DNA from: Symbiodinium natans
Lineage: Eukaryota; Sar; Dinophyceae; Suessiales; Symbiodiniaceae
DNA: 47,500 bases
Direction: 5' to 3'
Assembly: GCA_905221605.1 (NCBI GenBank)
Contig: CAJNDS010002548.1
Coordinates: 1-47,500 of the forward strand
Shown: positions 41,373 through 47,500 of the stretch, piece after piece
How the letters are laid out: each line of letters begins with the position of its first letter
How positions within the stretch are numbered: position 1 is the stretch's first letter
Notes under the pieces: generated by a model
What the model was told of the DNA's origin: nothing
Seen by the model: only the letters and a program-made list of their open reading frames with translations
Databases searched by the model: none
Program-made: the position numbers and the translations under genes

Positions 41373-41980
41373 CAACAAATCGCGGACAAGCAATAAGTCG
41401 CGGCCAACCGCCAACAACTCGCGGACGAGCACAAGCACCAGCACCCAACAACTCGCGGGCAAGCACCAAAAAAAGCACCAACAATTCGCGGACAAGCACC
41501 AACAGTTCGCGGACAAGCACTTCTGAAGCCAACTTCGGGCCTTCTGAAGCCAATTTGGGGCTTTCTGAAGCCAAATCTGAAGCCAATGGGATCTGGGAGG
41601 AGCTGCGGCGCTGGCACACGAAAGAGTACATGGCGTGGGGGGCCAATTTACTTAAACACGGCTTGTGAGCTGGTTCCAGAAGAGGTTTAAGTAATTCAGC
41701 ATTGGCACCCTTCAGACCTCCCCCTTCAGGCCCTGAAGGGTTTAGAGAAACCCTTCAGGAAGGGTTCAGGGAAACTCTTCAAACCTCACTCCTTTTCAAA
41801 CTCTTCAGGCTCTGGAGGGTTCAGGGTAACCAAGACCTCGGGGACAAGCACCAACATTTTGCGGACAAGCAACGACAATCGGTGGACAAGCACCAACCAT
41901 TCGCGGACAAGCACCCAGAATTCGCGGACAAGCAACAACAATTTGCCGGACAAGCACCAACAATTCGCGGACAAGTGTCT
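41373..41980. repeat. Minisatellite CAACAATTCGCGGACAAGCA, two blocks
   Basis: Blocks at 41,373-41,522 and 41,836-41,975 use the same 21-bp unit with variants. Between them are short repeats CTTCTGAAGCCAA (41,520-41,590) and CTTCAGGAAGGGTTCAGG (41,705-41,800). Confidence 0.9.
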
Positions 41981-43224
41981 GGGGGCTTCTCAATATGGCT
42001 TGTCCGGGCCCTCCGGGACTCAGCTATCTCGGGATTTTTTGGGAGAAATGTCCCGAACCGTCCCGGGTGTGCCGCGGGCCCCCTGAAACATACGGCCGGC
42101 ACCCCTCGTGCGGACTTTTGGGTTCAGGGCGTACAGGGTCCGGGCTCTAGGGTTCAGGGCCTACTGAGCCTTGGGTTTTAAGGTGAAAACGAGAGGTAAA
42201 ACATTGTTAAAGTGTTACGGGATCTGAGCCTTAATCCCCAAACCCTAAACCCTAAACCCCAAACCCTAAACCCTAAACCCTAAACCCTAAACCCTGAACC
42301 CTAAACCCTAAACCCTGAACCCCCAAGAAGTAAACCCTGAACCCTAAACCCGAAAAGAAGAAAACCCTAAAACACAGACCCTAAAACCCTAAAACCAACC
42401 CAGCATCTCTGAAACAGCACATGGGAAAAACAAAGGCACCGCACTGTAGAGAGCTGAAAGGGTACCTATCAGCCTTCAAGCCTACATCCGAAACCCTACA
42501 AGTAGGGCCCCCCGAGTTATAAGGAGGGTTTTCAAGGGGTTCTAAAGGAGTCTTCTTGCTTCGGCTCCTATTCCCTGAACTGTGCTTCGCGGTTTGGGGC
42601 TGAGGAGCAAGGATTTGGTGCCTCGAGTGCGGTCCCGCAAGCTCCCGTTCCAAGATCTATCGGGTTCCTAAGGGAGCAAGGGGGTAGTCCTCCCCACTAC
42701 TCCGTAAGGCTCCCCAAGCTTCCCTAAGGCTACCCTTGAACCTCCCTCCCTTAAGAACCCTGTTCCATTCAACCCTGGAACCCTCCCGCCTCGACCTTGA
42801 ACCCCAAGCCCTGCACCCGGAAGGCAAGCTTCCTCCCCTAAGTTCCCGAAACCCCTGAAACCCTAGGGCCCAACTAAAAAGGGCCCTAAACCCTGAACCC
42901 TAAAGCTTCTGGGGCCCTGCCCCCCCGAAGGCCGGCTCCTCGGGGTCTCTCAGAACTGGGCTGGGCTGCGCCGCGCAGCCCCTCCAGTCGACGAGAGTGC
43001 TTGAGGGTCGGGGTTAAGGGTAAGGGTTGAGGGCTTAGGGTTTAGGATTTAGGGCATAGGGTCTAGGGCTGAGGGATTTTGGGGATTTAGGGTGTTTATG
43101 GTGCTTAGGGGGCTTATGGTGCTTAGGGGGGCTCTTTGGGGCTTGTGGGGCCTTAGGGTGGCCTTAGGGGCTTTCGGGATCTTTGGGGGAGGCCTCAGTG
43201 AAGGCGACAGCAGGTCTTGCTCAC
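41981..43224. other. No confirmed gene; repeats and unique GC-rich islands
   Basis: CCCTAAA runs at 42,240-42,320, palindrome-like unique sequence and a GC-rich island at 42,915-43,005 that is open in several frames. Nothing assignable. Confidence 0.5.
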
Positions 43225-43497
43225 GCCCTTGTGAATGTCTTGCAACAACGCCTCATCAGCAGCAACTCCATCTTGAAGCGGCCGGGTTTGCCGAACGAAG
43301 ATGCCGTCTGTCCTCCCGCCATCGATCTGCAGAGATACAAACCAGTCCTGGAGCGGCCAGGTGTTCCCCGAGAACCGCACCAGCACCGTCCCATGCTGGT
43401 ACTCCATAAGCAATGGCTCCCGACAGCGCGGCGCCGGTAAACTCTCCACCGGAATCTTGGGGCCGGGTACCTGCACAATCTCCGTCCGCAGACTGCT
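43225..43497 (-). CDS. Exon of unidentified protein
   Basis: About 91 codons open between AG at 43,498 and a GTGAGC donor at 43,224 (a GC two bases earlier is an alternative). The translation looks like a folded domain: EIVQVPGPKIPVESL, LLMEYQHGTVLVRFSG, WPLQDWFVSLQIDGG, GIFVRQTRPLQDG. I do not recognise the family. The other strand is also partly open, so strand choice rests on the quality of the translation and the splice signals. Confidence 0.5.
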
Positions 43498-43606
43498 CTT
43501 ACCCCCCCCCCCAGACCCTAAACCCTGAACCATAGAGCCGAAACCTAAACCCTAAACCTAAACCCTACACCTGAAACCATTAGATCAATGGCACACTCGA
43601 CTCTGC

Positions 43607-43658
43607 CAGCAGCTGCTTCTGGGTCAGGCACGTCATGCAAATGGCGCTGTCGCCAGGG
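43607..43658 (-). CDS. Possible exon upstream of the 43.2-kb exon
   Basis: Reads PGDSAICMTCLTQKQLL between acceptor CTAAAG and a GC donor; phase 0 agrees with the 43,497 acceptor. A CxxC pair is visible. It is flanked by CCCTAAA on the left and TTTAGGG on the right, as many dynein exons are. Function unknown. Confidence 0.35.
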
Positions 43659-44796
43659 CTTTAGGGTTTGGGGTTTAGGGCTTAGAGATAAAAACGTTTA
43701 GGACTTAGGGTTGAATTAGGGTTTTGGGTTTAGAGATTAAAGTTTACGGCTTGGGGTTTAGGGTTTGGGTTGAGGGTGGGTCAGCTGCTGAGGCCCTTGC
43801 CTCCTTGCAAAACCTTCAAGCCCGCAACATTCTGGACCCCAAACTCGATGATAAACCCCGACCTCCCGAACGCCCTACACCCCTCCATTGCCTAAACCTG
43901 CAAAACCCTGCCTGAAAACCCCTAACCCTACGAAGTTCCATTTATCAACCCCTGAAGGGGTTTAATCACGAGGTACTAACCCCAATTAAACCCCAACTTT
44001 TTTTCAGCACGACTACTCCCTAAACCCTAAACCCTAAACCCTAAACCCTAAACCCCTGAATCCCCTGAACCCTAAGCCCCTGAACCAGCCCATGGCTTTC
44101 CCGGCCTAAGTTTCAGAGCGCTGGGTCGCAGAAGGCGATGCCATCGCATGACCACGTGTGGGGTTTAGGGCTTCGGGGCTCCGAGAGTTCAAGGAGTTTG
44201 GCTTAGCTTTGGAGTAGACCCTGAAAAAAAAGTATATACTTTTTGGGTATAAGTAGCTATAATAGGAAACCAGAACCAAAAAAAAGTATTAAAGTATAGT
44301 ACTCCAAGACCCAGTTGGGTCGTCTTCTCACTCTGAAACAGTATCGTGGCTATTTTTCTTGCTGCAGCTCCAGGGACTCCTTGGAGGTTATTTGACAATT
44401 AGAACTGTACTTATACCCATATTCCACGCGGGGTACACTCTCTGGGCAGGTCTCAGCACGCTACGGCCTGGGCCTCAGAACTGTGAACGCGCCTTTGGGC
44501 CGAGAAAAGCATCCGACAGGCGTGGGAACTGCTTCAACCTCCGAAAAGTTCGTGGAACAGAGGAGCACCCCCTCAAATCAGCCTCTACAGTACATCCCGA
44601 ACCAGGGGCCCGAAACGCCCCTAAGCCCTAAACCCTAAACCCCAAACCCTAAACCACAAACCCCAAACCCGAGTTAAACCCGAAACCTCTAGGCACTTTA
44701 ACATCAGACTCCAGACCATTCTGTGAGCAGACATTTGGGCATCAGTCTAGGGTTCAGGGTTTAGGGTTTAGGGTTTAGGGTTTAGGGTTTAGGGTT

Positions 44797-44881
44797 TAAG
44801 GTTTAAGATTTAAGGTTTAAGGTTTAAGGTTTAAGGTTTAAGGTCTAAGGTCTAAGGTTTAAGGTTTAAGGTTTAAGGTTT
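44797..44881. repeat. Variant array TTTAAGG
   Basis: About twelve TTTAAGG or TCTAAGG units following pure TTTAGGG at 44,757-44,796; the variant is homogenised. Confidence 0.95.
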
Positions 44882-44943
44882 AGGGTTCAGGATTTTTTGG
44901 GCTTGGGGTTTGGGGACCCAAAAATACAAGGGGAGCCTGCCAA

Positions 44944-45055
44944 CCTAGTGACCCTTGAGGTTGTACCCTTGGGTCTTGGGATCCCCTTTAAAGATCCTTA
45001 AGGTAGTATAAGGGCCATACCGGCAGTATATTAGGCGGAACCATTAGGGGTACCC
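44944..45055. repeat. Dispersed element, family C
   Basis: GAGGTTGTACCCTTGGGTCT, AAAGATCCTTAAGGTAGTAT, AAGGGCCATAC and GGAACCATTAGGGGTA in the family order. Confidence 0.7.
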
Positions 45056-46249
45056 CCCCTCGTCTCGGTGCTTTTGGCATAACCCTAAGTCTGTTGGAGG
45101 TTTTGGGTTTGCCTTTCCCCGCCGCCCGCCCCCACCTACCCTTTGATAAAGTAGGACTTGTATACTGGTTAGACGGTAGTTGGGGGGGGTGCTGGTGGGC
45201 TTGGGGCTTACATCCCAAGGGGTTGGGGGGGGGAGGTCAACAGAAACATCGGAGACCGGAACAGCTGAGTCGAAACCCTAACCCCTAAACCCTAAACCCT
45301 AAACCCTAAACCCTAAACTCTAAACCCTAAACCCTAAACCCTAAACCGATCGGAATCCAGGCCTGCATCCGGAAACCAGCAAGGCTGAGTCGGACTCCGG
45401 CAACCAGAAGCGGCCAGGGGGTGTTCTGGCTGATCGGGCGCAATTACGCCACCCGGCCTCCCTCCCCCCGTGCCTCCCACGCCAGTTGATGCACAGCTTC
45501 TGATTTGCTGCTTCCGATTCGCTGCTTCTGATTTGTGATTCGTAGTTTCTGATTCGAAGGCTGGTTTCTGCTTCTGTTCCCTGGTGGTTTTGTTCACTCA
45601 TCGGAGTGGGGGGTGCGGAGGTCGCGCGGCGGGTCGAGCAAGATTCAGAGTTGAGGGCTTTGTGCTGTGCTTCCCTGCAAAGTCATCCGCGGCAGTCATG
45701 GCACTGCTAATATTGAGCGACCCGCCCCCACCATCCGAATTCCAAATTCTTCCGGAATGGAATAATACACTTTCTATCTAAAGTTCTAAAAAATTCCAAA
45801 ACGATATGTTCATATATATATATACATGTATATGTACATAGGGACAAATATTTGCCATATACTAGGGGAGGGACTGTTTTGGGGTGCGCGTTTTCTCAGC
45901 AGAGGGGGAGCGGTTCCTAATGCAGGGCTCGCGCGCGCGCGCGCTCTTTCTCTGCGAAGCTTCCGTTTGCCCCCTCCCCTGACACCTAACCCTTACATCC
46001 TATCAATGGTGCAAGTTTAGGGTTTAGGGTTTAGGTTTTAGGGTTTAGGGTTTAGGGTTTAGGGTTTAGGGTTTAGGGTTTAGGGTTTAGGGTTTACGGT
46101 TTACGGTTTCGGGTTTAAGGGTCAGGGAATTCTCGCGCTATCCTCCAAACTTCAAGCATCCACGCACGGCTTTTTGTCGCTGCTATGGACCCGGAGACTC
46201 CAACACCCTTTGTGTAGGGTTCAGGGCTTAGGGCTTAGGGTTTAGGGTT

Positions 46250-46332
46250 TAGGGTTTAGGGTTCAGGGTTCAGGGTTCAGGGTTCAGGGTTCAGGGTTCA
46301 GGGTTCAGGGTTCAGGGTTCAGGGTTCAGGGT
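46250..46332. repeat. Variant array TTCAGGG
   Basis: About eleven TTCAGGG units, the same variant as at 13.9 kb, flanked by TTTAGGG. Confidence 0.95.
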
Positions 46333-46504
46333 TTAGAGTCCGGGGCTTCGGGCTTGGGGTTCCGGGTTTCGGGTTAAGTAATATGTCTTAAGCCACCTCA
46401 GGACCCCGACGATCAACTAAGGAACGGTCCCTTAGAGCATCTGCCAAAGACCCTAAACCCTAACTCCTGAATAACGCAAGGATTCTTCCTTGAACAAGTG
46501 GGGG

Positions 46505-46680
46505 TTTCCGACATTAGGGGCACCTTCTTATAATGGAACCCTACTATTTGGGGGTCTATATTAGGGGTCCCTTAAACCCGCAACCCTAAACCCTCAACCC
46601 TAAACCCTAAACCCTTATTATCGGGGTCCCTTAAGGGAATCTTTAACAAGTCTCCTATTTTCGTAAACCCCCACTAAGTG
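46505..46680. repeat. Dispersed element, family F, split by CCCTAAA
   Basis: TTTGGGGGTCTATATTAGGG, GTCCCTTAA, a CCCTAAACCCT insertion, then a second GGGGTCCCTTAAGGGAATC and TCCTATTTTCGTAAACCCCC. Confidence 0.5.
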
Positions 46681-47500
46681 GTATTGGAGCCTCTCGGGGC
46701 GATGACGAAAAGCTCGCTGGCCCAGGCAGAGATGCTCAGGGCCTTGCTGGGCGGCATCTCGGTGACCTGGTTTGGGGTTTAGGGTTTAGGGTTTAGGGTT
46801 TAGGGTTTAGGGTTTAGGGCAACTGATTAGGGTTTAGGGTTTGGGGTTTGGGGGTTAGGGTTTAGGGTTTGGGGTTTGGGGTTTAGGGTTAGACCTGCAA
46901 GTCCCGGCTTAATTTGGACGTCGCCCTGACAAGGTCCTCAGCGCAGCCCTTAAGTTCAGGTCACGCGGGCGCCGGTGCCCGCTTGGATCTCTGCATGCTT
47001 AGGGTGTTGGGCTTGGGGTTTTAGGGTTTGAGGTCTTGGGTGTAGAGTTTAGGGTTTAGGGTTTAGGGTTTGAGGCCTTGGGTGTAGAGTTTAGGGTTTA
47101 GGGTTTGAGGTCTTGGGTGTAGTGTTTAGGGTTTAGGGCTTTTGGGGTGGAAGTCTGGGGATTCGGGGTTGGGGTTTAGAAGTTTAGAGCTTGGGGCAAC
47201 AACTCCCAGATCCTCCCTTTAGTGTTTAGGGTTTAGGGTTTAGGGTTTAGGGTTTAGGGTTTAGGGTTTAGGGTTTAGGGTTCAGGGTTTAGGGTTCAGG
47301 GCTTAGGGTTTAGGGCTTAGGGCTTAAAGCACAAAACGAACCCCAACAACCTGCAACACCTTGAACTCTGAAGATCCCTAGGCCCTAAACATGCCCAGGC
47401 CCCCCTGATAATCCAAAAAACCCGGAAGCTTAACCCTTAACCCTTAACACAAAACCCAAACTCAAAACCCTAAACCCTAAACCCTAAGCCCGAGCCCAAC

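Larger units (their letters stand above)
43659..47500. other. Repeat-rich right end, no gene confirmed
   Basis: TTTAGGG tracts at 46,015-46,095, 46,780-46,815 and 47,222-47,330, CCCTAAA at 45,285-45,345, family C and F elements, and a short GCTTCTGATTTG repeat (45,498-45,560). An island at 46,692-46,766 reads VTEMPPSKALSISAWASEL on the minus strand but is also open on the plus strand. Confidence 0.5.

Overview
The window looks like nuclear DNA of a dinoflagellate, most likely a symbiodiniacean or close relative (inference). Three lines support this. The telomere-type heptamer TTTAGGG/CCCTAAA is scattered through the whole window in both orientations. Two gene families typical of these genomes are present: RCC1-like proteins with 'DGSVxTWG' repeats, and ubiquitin-like plus ankyrin proteins. 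Nearly all introns I could place start with GC or GA rather than GT and end AG before a G. All well supported genes lie on the minus strand, which fits the unidirectional gene clusters known in dinoflagellates.

The main content is a gene that ordinary ORF scanning cannot see. From about 26.12 kb down to 0.86 kb the minus strand carries 24 tiny exons (20 to 100 nt) that join in phase into 448 codons. They read as the N-terminal tail (DHC_N1 region) of an axonemal outer-arm dynein heavy chain of the gamma or DNAH5/DNAH8 type. Landmark peptides in order are VYFLRNVADSKP, GPRTELDFWRNR, FNEAKDNVKYLTTLEKF, ARYYNTTERMTNLF and CIRLNEEYQ. The introns are packed with telomere-like repeats, short inverted-repeat elements and simple repeats. 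The gene runs off the left end; its first exon was not found and should lie above 26.12 kb.

A complete second gene (8,433-10,642, minus) sits inside the 4.1-kb intron between two dynein exons. It encodes a secreted or type I membrane protein with a signal peptide, about ten RCC1-like repeats, a Thr-rich stalk and one membrane segment, in three exons.

From 26 to 33 kb there are telomere-like tracts with a few exon-like islands on the minus strand that I cannot assign. At 33.59-35.48 kb lies a minus-strand ubiquitin-like/ankyrin-repeat gene with four identical 99-bp repeats and an apparent frameshift. At 37.5-38.6 kb is a 21-22 bp minisatellite with an internal inversion. At 39.2-41.3 kb is a complex satellite with a duplicated block of about 0.7 kb. 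At 41.4-42.0 kb is a further minisatellite. At 43.2-43.7 kb are two exon-like segments of an unknown minus-strand gene. The rest is telomere-like repeat DNA and several small inverted-repeat (MITE-like) families.

Limits: exon calls rest on reading translations by eye, on phase agreement and on my knowledge of the dynein tail. Splice sites were not tested against RNA.
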